Positions 33,680 to 45,849 of a stretch of 64,000 nt of DNA are shown piece after piece. Source of the DNA: Batrachochytrium dendrobatidis JAM81 (Eukaryota > Chytridiomycota > Chytridiomycetes > Rhizophydiales); the NCBI RefSeq assembly GCF_000203795.2, contig NW_006281104.1, positions 1,388,278-1,452,277 of the forward strand, read 5' to 3'. The notes beneath the pieces were generated by a model. It saw only the letters and a program-made list of their open reading frames with translations, was not told the DNA's origin and made no database searches. The position numbers were made by a program, and so were the translations under genes. Position 1 is the stretch's first letter. Each line of letters opens with the position of its first letter.

Positions 33680-36512
33680 ATGCAACGCTCGAATGTGACA
33701 AAACTACCTGCTATTACGCCGCATCATATTCAATCCGATTCTGGCATATCTACTCACCAAAACTCAACCCTTGTCACTTCAAACCATCACTATAAAAACT
33801 CTAATCACTGTACTACAATAGCCAATAATCTTGCTGTCCTTGATCAGATCCATCAGTTACCAAATGTTGATAGTTCCACAGTCAAGCATCTTGTAGATGC
33901 GTATCGTGGTTTGGTACACATTACTCCAAAAAGCACAGCTTACTCCTCTCATCCAACACGTGTCACACACAACCCTCAGTATCGCCGTATTGGTGGTGCA
34001 GTGATTGAAAGCAATCACAAGTATTGGCAGCAAGGTGTAGGCTCGATTTTACGTCAAAAAGACATGACAAGCATTTTAAATGGAGATGCTTCGTTTGGAT
34101 ATTTGACAGAATGTGGAACCAATCGAGATTTAATTTTGCCTGGAATTCAATCATCTAATAGGGGGAGACTATGCACCAGATTGCATGATCGAACTCGTAG
34201 CGAACCACTATCAAGTGGAGAAAAGATATTGCATGAAGCAGTAACAGAAAATAAGGACGTTTTGAATCAGCCTGATATTCGCAAGCGACACCATTCCCAT
34301 CATCATAAACATGTTTATAAAAAAACAGGCTATAGATCTGAAACCTTGAATTCGGTGGACGAAAAGGCTCTACAGCATTCCAATTCATCCCAGTCAACGA
34401 ATAAACATGATTGCCAACAATCAAGTACTTTGAATCAAAGTAAACGCACTAATCCATCAAATTTAAACAATTCCCTGCTTGATTCAACCAACTCTCAATC
34501 CATCAACATTTCATTTCACAAATCTCGAACACGTCGGGAATCATGCAAACCAGATCAAGAAACAAACATATCAAAAGAAAGTCTTTTACACGAACAAGAA
34601 GTCAATGAGAATGATATGTCAAGCAATACAACCGAAAATTCAAGCATTATGTCGGCTGCAGAATCTATATCGGATTTAATGACTCGACAATCTTTAATCC
34701 AATCTGATTATTACTCTGCATCAGTCACATTGGATCAGACAACAGTTAATCAGCTTAAAAAGGATGATCAATCTTTTAGTTTAAATGGAACTATTGTGAA
34801 TCCAATATTTACTAGACGGAATCTATCTATACTGAAAAGTGAAATTTATCTACCATCAGATATATCACCTGCGTGCTTTTTATGGAAATATGCAATTCGT
34901 AGTGCACTGGATCAGTTAAAATCGGCTGATTTTTCTACTCTAGTGCAAAGACATCAGCAAAAATTCAAAAGTAGTAAACCCGAGGCCGTTGCTACAATAA
35001 TTCCAAGCATTCCATATAAACCAGATACTCAGCCTGAATTAGATCCGAGGCAAAATATGAAACCGCATGATTCACCAAAGCAAATTATTGCGGCTATGCA
35101 AATCCATCGTATTCTTCAAATGCATGCTGGTATTCGCAAAGAACAAGATATAGACACGTTGGATACGCTACTTGGTGCAATTCCATGCTTTTCAAAACTT
35201 TCAACTTCAATTCGTATGCTTCTTTTTTCAAAATCTCGGTTTGAACGTCATTCAAAATCAACTAGAATTATTTCTAAAGGTCATACGACATCTACCATGT
35301 ATATTGTGCTTTTGGGTGAATGTCGACAACATCAAGATATGTCCTCCAAATCAATGTATCTCAAACAGCAAGGCGGTATGATGTCATTTACTGCTGGAAT
35401 GTCATTTGGAGAATTTACTAATCAAACGGGACCAAGGTTGAATTCTGTGACATGCACTGTATTGAGCGAAGTGATGGCGATTGATAAATCAGACTGGATA
35501 CAAGCAATGAAAGAAGCAAAAAGCATCGAGTCGTATGAAGTCAACGTGTTGGCTGCTGTACCGCTACTATCCAAAGTGCCTAGACCAATACTTGGCCAGA
35601 TCGGCTTTAAATGGTATACACTTTTAATTTGGACAATGTTGATTTGAATAGATATTGACGTTTTAAAACTGCCTGTTGGTATTGAACTAGTGTTTTACGA
35701 AAATTTCTTGCCAATTCAGATATTAGTTTAGCGGGAGATATTAGTAGCAACCTATTTTTTATTCTCAAGGGAAAATGTAAGATCAAGTATCAAGTTCCAT
35801 TTGTGAAAACACGCACAGCACTATCAACCGAGTTCAAGCATAAATATGTGGTATTGTAAACCCAAGTCAGATCTTTGAAAATACTCGCGTCTTTTAACGA
35901 GAATAACAATAGTTTAATCTTGTTTAGTTGCAAGCATATCGTGGTCAGAAGCTTGAAACTGAAGTTGATGAAATGGTTTATGAGATGGAGAATGTGGGTG
36001 AGCTTTATAGCGGTGACTACTTTCCACAACTTGGTAAAAATCAGATGAATCAATTGCAACTTGAGCAAATATTCAACCCGACAGTCTGCAAGCCTTTAGT
36101 TTTATCAGAAAGTGTTTCTGGTAATATGGATAGTAGGATTCCATCGTCCGTTGAATTTGCAGAGAAACTTGAAAAACTTTCGCCATGGCTACTATTGCAA
36201 CCACCCATCAATCTATACACTATTGTATCAACAGACGTGGTTGAATGTGTTATGATTCCCAGATCAGATATTATTGCCCATCTCCCGTTTGAAACGATCC
36301 GCCAACTCATAAGTAGAGAAAAGATTATGTTTCCTTCTGAAATAGTACTAAATGAGGCACAGGATAAATATTTGACGCACAATGGCTGGTGGACAACAGA
36401 CGAAGATATTATTTTAACCAAGCTAAATGCAGAGATGACTCGAGATCGAGTAGAGAATCTCAAAAGTATAGCTATTGTCCCCAAGATTGGACTTGTTTCA
36501 ACTTTACTATAA
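33680..36512 (+). CDS. Protein with cyclic-nucleotide-binding-like domains
   Basis: Exons 33680-35613, 35691-35850 and 35928-36512, 892 residues. The first ~470 residues are Ser/His/Asn-rich and probably disordered. From about 490 a CNB/CAP fold is visible: IPCFSKLSTSIRMLLFSKSRFERHSKSTRIISKGHTTSTMYIVLLGE, then MSFGEF, where a ligand-binding phosphate cassette would lie but lacks the typical G-E-x-A-L...R-A-A. A second CNB begins VNVLAAVPLLSKVPRPILGQIG and continues after the first intron as ISSNLFFILKGKCKIKY. The degenerate cassette suggests it may not bind cAMP. The first acceptor was chosen because the nearer one (35651) makes an immediate stop. No kinase or channel domain is attached. Function unknown. 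Confidence 0.65.
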
Positions 36513-36579
36513 TAAACATGCAATTCTAATCGTAGAAAAGTCATGTTTACTTTGAGTTGGAAATAACTGAGATTTCAGT

Positions 36580-36663
36580 TGAAACGCAGCGAGTATTCAA
36601 ACATTGTTTATTTTCAAGAGACATTCACTGCAAAAGTATTCCATTTACGTGAATACGGCGGTG
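36580..36663 (-). repeat. TIR element left-end fragment, reversed
   Basis: Ends TATTCCATTTACGTGAATACGGCGGTGA. Read on the minus strand it matches the left ~80 bp of the complete copies, including TTTGAATACTCGCTGCGTTTC, which corresponds to GGTTGAATATTTGTTGCGTATTC in copy C. The rest of the element is absent or unrecognisable before the upstream gene end. Confidence 0.65.
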
Positions 36664-37417
36664 ACGATACTCGAGTTTGATCTACGCGCAATCAAAACTG
36701 AGAAGAGTCACGTGTGAGACAATGTCTCACGTCAATAGTGCCTCATTCTGTTTGCTTTCGTGCTGAATACTCTGCTGAGGCTGGTCGAAGGTAGGGTCGT
36801 TGCTGCTAGTCAACCATTGTTTGATATATAACTGTATTTCATCATGTTGTGTCTGAGAAGCAGTACTGATGGTCCATAGTGTGGGTTGTCGTAAGACTGC
36901 AAACCGTCTTGGCTAGAATCAAAACAAGTGAGACTTGGCTCATCCTTGAGACTGTCTCGCTGCTAGCAATGTGATAAATCACTTGTCTGTGTACAGCAGT
37001 CGGATTGATTGCTCACTGCTTGCTATCAAGAATATCTTAATAAGGAAATCATGTTTGTCGCTTGAAATCCATTGATGGACTATTCAATGGTCAGCAACTG
37101 TGGGGTTGTCAACGCATATCATTTGGAAGTAGCTGCTACTCCATGTCCACATTCTATTGTAATGTTTCTGCTATATTGACTGCTGCTGTAACAACTTTAC
37201 GGTCGCTGCATGTTGGCTACTGTGCTGTTGTCCTATCTTTCTATTACCTTGCTTCTACCATTCTTGCCAGCCACGGTTGGATCATTTTCTCCCTTGTTTG
37301 CCTTTATTGGCAATGAACCAATATAGCTAGTCTTGTTGCTATCTTGTTCTTTTCGACTTTATTCCTATCCATGCATTCTCTACTAAATGATCGTCCTGGC
37401 TAAAAATGCATTTACAG

Positions 37418-37890
37418 CCGTATTCACGTAAAATGGATCACTTGCATATCTTGCAATGATTGTCCATTCTGTTTTGGGTTAGACTGGTTGAATATTTGTT
37501 GCGTATTCCTACTAGACATTGACTACCTCGATAGATGTTGTCAATTCTTTGAAACACAACGACCATCATATGATGCTCATAATCAAACCATCCCTTCATT
37601 TTTGGCATAGCCATACACTGTACGATCATCAGATTCAGATATTGGACTCGACTGCTGTCAATACAACTCTGTAAAACCCTACTTTGTTGTAGTCTAATCT
37701 CATACGTTTGTGTTCTAGTTCAAGAGAACAGAGATTGCACGTTTTAGTGATAATTGTTGTTTCGTACTGGTCACCACAAACAATACCATTAAACTCGACC
37801 AGTTCAGGGACAGTGTCTAGTAAATTCGGTGAGGGTTGGCAGTTTATTTTACAGACACCCTTATTTAGTGTTCATTTTACATGAATACGG
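37418..37890 (+). mobile_element. TIR element copy C (~473 bp, best preserved ends)
   Basis: Left CCGTATTCACGTAAAATGG at 37418-37436, right TTCATTTTACATGAATACGG at 37871-37890: inverted repeats of about 19 bp. Contains every internal block seen in the family, so it is a useful reference copy: CACTTGCATATCTTGCAATGA, GTTGAATATTTGTTGCG, TGGCATAGCCATACACTGTA, GTTCTAGTTCAAGAGAACAG, GATTGCACGTTTTAGTG, GTGTCTAGTAAATTCGG and CACCCTTATTTAGTG. Non-coding. Confidence 0.85.
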
Positions 37891-38066
37891 TTGTAGTGCA
37901 CTGGACCAGTTACTAAAGTACTAAAGCATCTTATACTGCTTCATACCAAAGAGTCAATGACATACCTCTAATTTTAAATGCTTTAGAATTTGAAAATGGT
38001 TAAGCACTAACACTTGTTTCTGTTTTAATAGCAATTGATTTTTCTTTTTAAACGCACGTCCATACC

Positions 38067-39713
38067 ATGAATATCCCAAATAATCTTGGTTTGCACCCCC
38101 TTGCTCATACTCGTGTCGGTGGGAAATACAGACTTGGTCGTAAAATTGGTAGTGGTAGTTTTGGTGATATATATTTAGGTAGGATACCAATGACTATTTT
38201 GACTTTTGTTACTTTTTATTCATGTGTTTGGCTGACTGGTTGTATTTGATTCAGGAACAAATGTGGTTACACAAGAAGAAGTTGCTGTGAAGCTTGAAAA
38301 TGTTCGTGCAAGACATCCTCAACTTGAATATGAGGCACGTGTTTACAAAAGTCTTGCTGGAGGAGGTAGGAATTCTAGACTTGTTTATTTAATGCTATGG
38401 CGTTACTGATTTATGAATGATCTAATGCAATGGTTTTGTGGAATATAGTCGGAATTCCCTTTGTTCGCTGGTTTGGTGTTGAACTCGATTACAATTGCAT
38501 GGTGGTTGATCTTCTTGGACCTTCTCTCGAGGATTTGTTCAATTTTTGTGGCCGAAAGTTTAGTTTAAAGACAGTTTTACTTCTTGCCGATCAGTTGGTA
38601 TGGCTTTTGCTATTTGATTTGCGATGGATATTTCTATTTTAATCATACTTTATCACAGATTTCTAGAATCGAGTTTATCCATGCCAAAAACTTTTTGCAT
38701 CGTGATATTAAGCCTGACAACTTTTTAATGGGTCTTGGAAAACGTGGCAATCAAGTCAATGTTATTGATTTTGGTCTGGCTAAAAAGTATCGTGATCCAC
38801 GTACTCATCTTCACATTCCATATAAAGAGAACAAGAACCTTACTGGAACTGCTCGTTATGCTAGTATCAATACTCATTTGGGAGTTGGTAGGTCTTGGGT
38901 TTTAATATTTCACTCTGTGTTTTTGTGCTGATTTGTTTTGTTTGTACTAGAACAATCTCGCCGAGATGATCTCGAATCTCTTGGTTATGTACTCATGTAT
39001 TTCCTTCGCAGCTCTCTTCCGTGGCAGGGACTCAAGGCTGCTACCAAAAAACAAAAGTACGATCGTATCATGGAGAAGAAAATGACGACTCCTACTGAGT
39101 TGCTCTGCAAGGGATTCCCACCAGAGTTTGCCGTGTATCTCAACTATACACGCACTTTAAGATTTGATGATAAACCTGATTATAGCTACTTGCGCAAGCT
39201 GTTTCGCGATCTATTTGTTCGTGAAATGTTTCACTATGACTATGTTTTTGATTGGACTGTTGTCAAGTATCAGGTATGTTGGGTTTGGCCAAGTGCTTTG
39301 GTTTGCCTATCATTTGAATGGTTTACTAACTTGTCGAGTTTAATTTGGTTTGGTATGCATCGTTTCATTTTAATCATGCTTTGTTTTTATAGCAGGAGGC
39401 AAAGGAAGGCGGTGCTAGCGGTGCTGCTCGTGAAGAACAGCCAAATCCAGAGCATGATGCTGCAGCTACTCCAGAAGGTGAAAAAGACGGCGCGGGTGAG
39501 GGCTGGCGTATGCCCCGTTCTACTGTTCAAGGCGGCATGTCAACCCGTCCTACGACTACCCAAACACATGGTCAAATGCCAGAGTCTACTGCTCCAATGA
39601 CCTCTAGTCAACGACCACCAGCTGGATCAGACCCTACTAAATCTGACCCACAAATGCAGAATTCTGCTCGCGCATATAAACCCGCCGGACCTTTTTCAGG
39701 TCGTCCCAATTGA
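38067..39713 (+). CDS. Casein kinase 1 (delta/epsilon, Hrr25/Hhp1-like)
   Basis: Ser/Thr kinase of the CK1 family, acting in DNA repair, vesicle transport and cell-cycle signalling. Six exons: 38067-38178, 38255-38365, 38449-38597, 38659-38887, 38951-39273 and 39393-39713, 414 residues. Seen: glycine loop [18 protein letters not shown] lysine, catalytic loop [18 protein letters not shown], activation [12 protein letters not shown] (DFG), [19 protein letters not shown] (CK1-specific, with SIN for APE), and [18 protein letters not shown]. The C-terminal ~105 residues are Gln/Pro/Ala-rich, and the lack of a Cys-Cys end argues against the membrane-anchored Yck type. The last intron ends in AGCAG, so the acceptor at 39392 or 39395 adds or removes one Gln. 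Confidence 0.94.
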
Positions 39714-40148
39714 ATATTGGGCTAGATTACAATCTCTGTAGTACGTCTCTGGTTACGTCTTGATCCACTTTTGGTTATCGCTGTGGTGTCTGTAGACACC
39801 TCTTCTTCCACTTGTTTGCATTTCTTGCTTTTCATTATCCACATATTTTTAGACTGACTCGATTAGACAAATTTCTTTTATCCGGCGAGTCCACACTTGT
39901 AAGAGTGAGAATGGCTAGGGGTTTTGTACTATTCGAGTTTAATTTTTTAATGTGTTGATATGACAAGATGCAGAGTATGGAATGCTTGAATATGCAGTTG
40001 ATTTCATTGGGTTTTGATGGGCTTGGGTCAATGCTGAGGTTTGCCAGTCCGACTTATTAGGACTCCAAAGTGCTCGTTCTATTTCATTGTGATGGAGGTT
40101 GAATCTGTGACTATAGGTTGGCAATAAATTTTCAAACTTTCAATAGGT
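39714..40148. other. Intergenic between convergent CK1 and GalT genes
   Basis: 435 bp of 3' flanking sequence for both genes, T-rich after CK1. No exon or repeat recognised. A minus-strand open frame at 39939-40124 has no protein-like features. Confidence 0.55.
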
Positions 40149-41491
40149 TTATTCTAAGCTTGTATTGGACATGGTTATTTTTGATTGATAGTGTTGTGTT
40201 GGACAATCACGGAGCTTTGCAGCAGCGGTTTCGGGGGTCAGATCTCGTTGAGCCTCGGCCAACATTTCAAACCTAAATCTAACCCATGAGTATCAATGTT
40301 GACATGCAGTTGATAACAGTTTTATCTTACCCGACAAGGAACTTGCGCACACTAGCACTGCGTAGTAATGGTGGATAAAAATGCAAATGTAAATGCATGG
40401 TACAATCTGCCTCACCAAAGGGCGATTGATGCACACCCATAGAGTAGGGAAACGATACTTGAAACAGGTTATCGTACTTGCATGTCAATGCTTTGATCAT
40501 TTTGGCAAGATCAGCACGAACATGCTGATCCAGATCACTCAACTGACCAACGTGATGGGTAGCAACAATCAACGTTTCAAAAGGCCACACGGCCCAAAAT
40601 GGAACCAAGCAAACAAAGTAATCAGTCTGAAACACAACCCTGCTACCCAAAGTAGGACATGAAGCTATTTCCGAATGAATATAATCGCACAACAAACACG
40701 AAGCATGTTTAATTTGATACGCTTTCATACAAGCCAATTCTTTACTAGGCTCATTAGGAATATAATCAGTACCCCATATCTATGCATTCAACAGTCCACG
40801 TTAATTCAAAATAAACGAATGTTGAATGGAATGAATGACTTGCCTGACAATGTGGATGTGGATTAGAACAACCCATAGTATCCCCTTTATTTTCAAATAT
40901 CTGAACATGTTTGACATGTCCTGTTTGAACCATCCGATCAGTTTCCATCACCCATGCATCAATCACGACACCAATCGACTCGACATCCATTTCAGCAAGA
41001 GTAAGGTTATGGTTGGGTGAAAAACACAACACTCTAGCATAACCAGCAACGGGTTGAATCTGAAATAAATCCGTACTCATCGTATAGTTCAATTCTTGAG
41101 CTTCACGTTGGATTGCAGGGAAATCATTATCAAATACCATGATTGCAGAGTAATCTGGATTGACTTGTCCATTAACTCGTCGGTTATTTGGACTATTGAA
41201 ACCAATTAGTTTAGGGTCAAGGTTAGATGTTCAAGTCTTGCTTACCATAAATTACAATCTGGTTGATAGGATGGTATATCTAGTGTTGATTGCGTTTCAA
41301 TGTGTCCTGTTGTTGATGGTATGGTAGAGGGTCAGATAACATGACATGATGGACTGTTTATCAATGGGTTTACCTAGCCATGGACGTTTGGCTCTATGGG
41401 GTGAGCACAATACCCATGAGCCATTGAGTGGATTAAAGCGTCGATGTGAACAGTCCGAGTAATCCACATCATCAGTATGACTACCACTCAT
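40149..41491 (-). CDS. GAL7: Galactose-1-phosphate uridylyltransferase
   Basis: Leloir pathway enzyme that swaps UMP between UDP-glucose and galactose-1-phosphate. Five exons: 41491-41374, 41306-41246, 41192-40844, 40779-40331 and 40272-40149, 366 residues, the family size. Motifs: SHRRFNPLNGSWVLCSPHRA near the start, zinc-site YQPDCNLCP, LCFSPNHNLTLAEM, QIFENKGDTMGCSNPHPHCQ with the catalytic His-Pro-His, PFWAVWPFETLIVATHH and HLHFYPPLLRSASVRKFLVG. The ATG at 41491 was chosen because MSGSHTDD precedes the conserved block. In-frame ATGs further upstream would add an unusual extension. Intron 3 (40843-40780) starts with GC rather than GT and splits CQ/IWGTDYIP exactly. Confidence 0.95.
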
Positions 41492-42770
41492 GTCTAAAAA
41501 CTGTTTCTTGACAATAGGCTGAATGAGGGTGTTTAGGGTTAGATATGGATTATCTTGAATTGTCAATAAAAAGGACTCATGGCAAACACTTGTCCACAAT
41601 CTTGTGCTTTCGAGTGGTTGCATGACACACATCTGTCTTGAAAAAATAATCCACAATCCATCAAAACTAATCTATTTGTAACCCATTCTACCAACCAAAC
41701 TATTCAACTCTACCCATCAACATCAATAAACCTTACTCGTCCATGTTGGGTTATAATGGTATGTTGATTCAACTAACGCGTTTTGTTGGAGTTGTATTTT
41801 AAAGAATGTACTGGTTCAACTGAAATGAATAGGTTTAGAATGCAAGGTGATTGAACATGAACTCGACTCATTTGATGAGCAGTAGTTGCTTTCGGATATG
41901 TACTGAATTCATGTTAACCAAATATAAATAGCAGTGGATTCGGATTTGAAAACTAGGCAATTCTTTAATCAAGAAATAAAAACTCGCACATGTATTAATC
42001 ATTGTTACATACTACGCCGCCAACACACCCAGTCCAAATCGACAGTGAGATGAGTTATATTGAAGCAAAATGCACGAAAGAAAAAGAAAATTCAGCAAGT
42101 GATTAGAATAACGGAGTTTAGGCACTAGCGATCACTATCTAACTTGTAAAGTGAGGAATAGTACCCACATGCAAAACGTCAAGTGTAAATAAAAAGGAAT
42201 GAGCTTAATCATATAGGATGGGGAATAACGTTTTAAATACAAATGACATTTGGAAATCAGAAAGAGTTGGCATACCTGCTGTGTGTATGGGTGAGATACA
42301 ATCAAAATACGAGATAGCAGAGCCATTGTCGACCAGGAAATCCGCGTCGAGATTGATGAATAAAGCAGCATAAAATATTGTGGGATAAGGGGAGATCAAT
42401 TTGGATATGGGAAAAGGAAACGACATTAAAACAAGGATACACCAAACGGTAAGTGGAACAAGATTGCAGAATGTAGAGGCGAGAAAATGACAATCAAGAT
42501 TGGGTTGATGTTGCTCAGTTAGGAACTAGGAAATAAATGATCAGGTTTAGGTTTGTTGAATTTACCATTTGAAAAGAATGTGGATAAAGTAGATGAAGCA
42601 CGAATGGCAATAGGATGGTTATGAGCTATGAAGATGACAATGAATAGTAAAAATAGGAGCATGACAAGCCAGGAATCAAGAGGGAATTATATACTGGAAT
42701 AATGAGTTGGATTATGCATATAGCTCAAGTAGATTGATGCAAGGGAATAGATAAAACAAAACAAAACGAC
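41492..42770. other. Region without a confident gene
   Basis: About 1.3 kb upstream of GAL7. The minus strand has several short open frames, including 42662-42519, which begins with a signal-peptide-like MLLFLLFIVIFIAH (47 codons), and 42426-42205. They do not join into a recognisable protein and have no family hallmark. The promoter of GAL7 must lie at the left. Confidence 0.4.
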
Positions 42771-43122
42771 TTACGTATCATCATCGATCCAACACAAAGT
42801 GAAACTGAATGCACCTCTGCAGGTCATGGTAGATAGTGTTCTTGCAGACGATAAGGGTGGAGACTATAAAGTAGATTCTTGCAGTATTAATGATCGGTAG
42901 CAAACTAGAGCATGCACACTGACAATTCCGTCAGTGACAAGCATGACATACCAATGTGGAAAGAGTGGATGGAGCAGCATACACAGGAAGCGATGAAGGC
43001 AGTGTACCAAAGGTGGAGGATGCTCCAGCAGTAAAGTACGATGTGTTTGAAGGTTTAGCAGAACGACCAAAGCATGAGAATGCAGGAGCGGCTCTAAATG
43101 CTCTCGAAGTAGATCGTATCAT
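42771..43122 (-). CDS. Possible small mitochondrial protein (87 aa)
   Basis: Exons 43122-42952 and 42863-42771 join in phase through a consensus intron (GTATGT...TATAG) and end at TAA. The first exon reads MIRSTSRAFRAAPAFSCFGR, rich in Arg/Ser/Ala without acids, like a mitochondrial targeting sequence, and continues Ser/Thr/Ala-rich. The second ends FTLCWIDDDT. I recognise no family. The plus strand also has an open frame over the first exon (42956-43189), but without splice support. The clean intron and presequence favour the minus strand. Confidence 0.35.
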
Positions 43123-44077
43123 TGAATATGTTAAAGTTGCTGCAATAAAGAAAAAAAGCCGAGTTTTTGGAATGGAATTTAAACAATAAAATTGTATTGA
43201 CAAGTGAATGGATGATTACATTCGCATAGAATAAAACACTTGTAGTTCATTGTGTAATAAAGTGACATGACTCTTGAATTTACTGAACAGTATTGTATTT
43301 TAAGCTGTTTAGTTGATTAGCATTTAAATTGTTGTATTCACAAGTTATGTTGGACTGGAACGCGAATGTTGGGATTAGAATACAAGAGTTTGAACAGTCA
43401 ATATCTGTAATTGTAATAGATTATCGACTGTATAATGCATGACTATTCTAAAGTAAAACAGTCAGTTTAAAGCTATAACTGTAATCATATGACAAACACT
43501 GTATCTGGAGATTGATCAAGCAAACTGTAAATGCTTTGATATTTCAGGGGTTTCTGAACAGCAATATTGAATGAGCATTCCAAATGCTCATTTGATTCTA
43601 GACAGTACACTATTTTGCAAGACTACAGATTCACATATAAGCTAATCTGCCGACTGTTCAACACACAATAATGTCGCAAGGTATAATTTTATGCTATTGA
43701 TTCCTAAACCCTGCTGATAATTTGATAAATGACTTTGTATGGTGTGCGATTCCAGATATCAAAACCGAGAATATCTATTGAAAAAGCAGTCCGTTTGTAG
43801 TTGAAAGCGCAATAAATATTTAACCACTAATTCGCAGCAAAAAGGCCGTTACTGTAAAACAGTGGCCCATTTACGTGAATATGGCGGTAATATTCAACAG
43901 ACTAGCCAACAAGAATCCAACACATTGTCAATCTGACTTTTAATTTTTGAATTCATTAGTGGGTGCGGAACAAAAGATTGTCCGTGCGAGTGTTTGAATA
44001 TAAAAGAAGGCGTCGACCCTTTCATTAACTTATCGCAGTTGTTTCTTTCCATCGCATCACCAACTTCATATCCACAA
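43123..44077. other. Intergenic upstream of OLE1-like desaturase
   Basis: 955 bp, AT-rich. Contains a reversed TIR element end (about 43800-43888) roughly 190 bp before the desaturase start. No exon supported on either strand. Confidence 0.5.
43800..43890 (-). repeat. TIR element left-end fragment, reversed
   Basis: Ends GCCCATTTACGTGAATATGGCGGTAA. On the minus strand the block TGGTTAAATATTTATTGCGCTTTC equals the left internal block of copies B and C. The remainder of the element is not recognisable beyond about 90 bp. Confidence 0.65.
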
Positions 44078-45703
44078 ATGACGGTTGCCACTACTCGATC
44101 TGCTCATGGGTATGTTCAAGTTGTTTTTTTTCATACAATACTCTATAGACTCATATTTTATATAATTACTATTGGATAGTGGCAGTACACGACTAGCAAA
44201 AGGACATTTTTTTGGTGACATTACCATTCCAGGACTTGACCTTACACTCAAAGAAGTCAACTGGGTGCATCTTATTCTTCTTACTACAACTCCCTTGATC
44301 AGTATTGGTGCATTCATATATGTTCCTATGCAGTTCAACACTATGATGTTTGCACTCTTTTGGTATTTGCTGACTGGTTTCGGCATTACTGTTGGTAAGT
44401 CTTTGCTAAGCTCTTGTGTCATTTGACGAGTTGGGTCTAGTGACCACTCAGCCCTTTTTACTGGACCCTCATGGAGTCCTGTTGAGTTTGGAGAGTTACA
44501 GTCGTGATATAAGCAGTCTAGTTTATGATTCAACCAAGATTGTACATTACAATTTTATTGTCCAACCCGTCAAATTCGATGCTTTTTGCTTTCGATTGAT
44601 GCGGTGAATTAATTGTACCAGATATTGACAGTTTCCTTTGAGCAGTGCGGTGATATTAACATTCTGATGTTTTAGGCTATCATAGATATTGGTCGCATAG
44701 ATCTTATGAGGCAACTGTTCCTTATCAGATTGTTCTTGCCTTGGCTGGTGCTGGTGCTGTCGAGGGTTCCATCAGATGGTGGTCTCGAGGTCATCGTGCC
44801 CATCACAGATATACTGACACATCCAAAGACCCATACAATGCTCGCAAGGGTATATTTTGGTCACATCTTGGATGGCTGCTTGTTAAAACAGATTACTCGA
44901 CCGTTGGCCGTGTCGATATCAGTGATTTGAATTCTGACCCTGTAGTCATGTGGCAACACAAGTACTACGTCCCTTTGGTGCTGCTTATGTCGGTCATTCT
45001 CCCAACCGTCATCCCTGGAATTTTTTGGGGCGACTATATGGGCGGATATTTCTTTGCTGGTATTGCCAGGTTGGTGTTTGTGCACCATGCCACGTTCTGT
45101 GTCAATTCTCTTGCACACTGGGCTGGAGAAACTACATTTGATGATCGTCATAGTCCAAGAGACCATTTCTTCACTGCATTGATTACTTTTGGTGAAGGCT
45201 ACCACAACTTCCATCACGAATTCCCATCTGACTACCGTAACGCATTGGGTTTGTTCCAATACGACCCATCCAAATGGATCATCTACCTTGCCTCGTTGAC
45301 AGGTCTGACTTATGGACTTCATACTTTTACTACCAACGAAATCGAAAAGGGAAAACTCACCATGGCTCAAAAAGTCATTGATCGCAAAAGAGCTAAGCTT
45401 TTGTGGGGTCCCAAGGACGAGGATCTTCCACGATATACATTTGCTACATTCCAGCGTATGTGTACAGAACAACATCGGTCGCTTATTGTCATTGATGGTA
45501 ATGTGTATGACGTTGAGCATTTTATGGACCAGCATCCAGGAGGTCGCGGATTCCTAAAAGCCAGTATAGGAAAAGACGTCAGTACCAGCTTTAATGGTGG
45601 TGTTTATGATCACCACAATGCTGCACGGAATCTGGCATCCATGATGCGTATAGCCATCTTGGATGGTAACGTTCCATTACAATTCGTTGCCAAAGAAGAG
45701 TAA
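44078..45703 (+). CDS. OLE1: Delta-9 stearoyl-CoA desaturase fused to cytochrome b5
   Basis: ER membrane enzyme that makes palmitoleic and oleic acid from saturated acyl-CoA. Exons 44078-44109, 44180-44394 and 44676-45703, 424 residues. The three di-iron histidine boxes are present: HRYWSHRS, HRAHHRYTDT and EGYHNFHHEFPSDYRN. Hydrophobic segments flank them (LILLTTTPLISIGAFIYVPM and IVLALAGAGAVEG). The C-terminal cytochrome b5 domain (RSLIVIDGNVYDVEHFMDQH, then PGGRGF) carries the heme-binding HPGG, a fusion typical of fungal Ole1. The start exon is tiny (11 residues) and the second intron is 281 nt, long for this region. Confidence 0.95.
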
Positions 45704-45849
45704 ACTTTCAAAACTCCCTAAACCATCCAAATCCAAATCCAAATTCAAATCCAATAAAACTCACTTCATTAACTGGTATTTTACACATGATTTCAATCAC
45801 TGGCTCATAGTTTATTGAATAACATACTTTTTGACTCTGCAACACCTCT

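Larger units (their letters stand above)
36513..38066. other. Gene-free stretch with two TIR element copies
   Basis: 1.55 kb upstream of casein kinase 1. It holds a reversed element fragment (about 36580-36661) and a complete copy (37418-37890). 36714-36730 is a short hairpin, GTGAGAC-AAT-GTCTCAC. No exon is supported between. Open frames at 37062-37316 are unlike any protein I know. Confidence 0.55.

Noticed and set aside
36714..36730. GTGAGAC-AAT-GTCTCAC hairpin as a transposon end or terminator
   Set aside because: Only 7-bp arms, single occurrence, no associated gene or element border. Left as a minor note.
37062..37316. Plus-strand frame of 84 codons, Cys/Leu/Tyr-rich
   Set aside because: Composition follows T-rich DNA. 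No start context, introns or recognised motif.
41632..41656. Upstream starts for GAL7 (MCVMQPLE...)
   Set aside because: They would add ~45-50 residues not found in the family. The ATG at 41491 gives the normal length.
42205..42662. Minus-strand short frames, one beginning MLLFLLFIVIFIAH
   Set aside because: Signal-peptide-like start but only 47 codons, no joinable exon and no family resemblance. T-rich DNA gives such frames easily.
42956..43189. Plus-strand open frame of 77 codons ending RVFGMEFKQ
   Set aside because: No upstream exon or homologue. The opposite strand has a consensus intron and targeting-like N-terminus, which I judged more likely.
44861..45535. 224-codon minus-strand frame opposite the desaturase
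   Set aside because: The sense strand carries all histidine boxes and HPGG. The antisense frame has no features.
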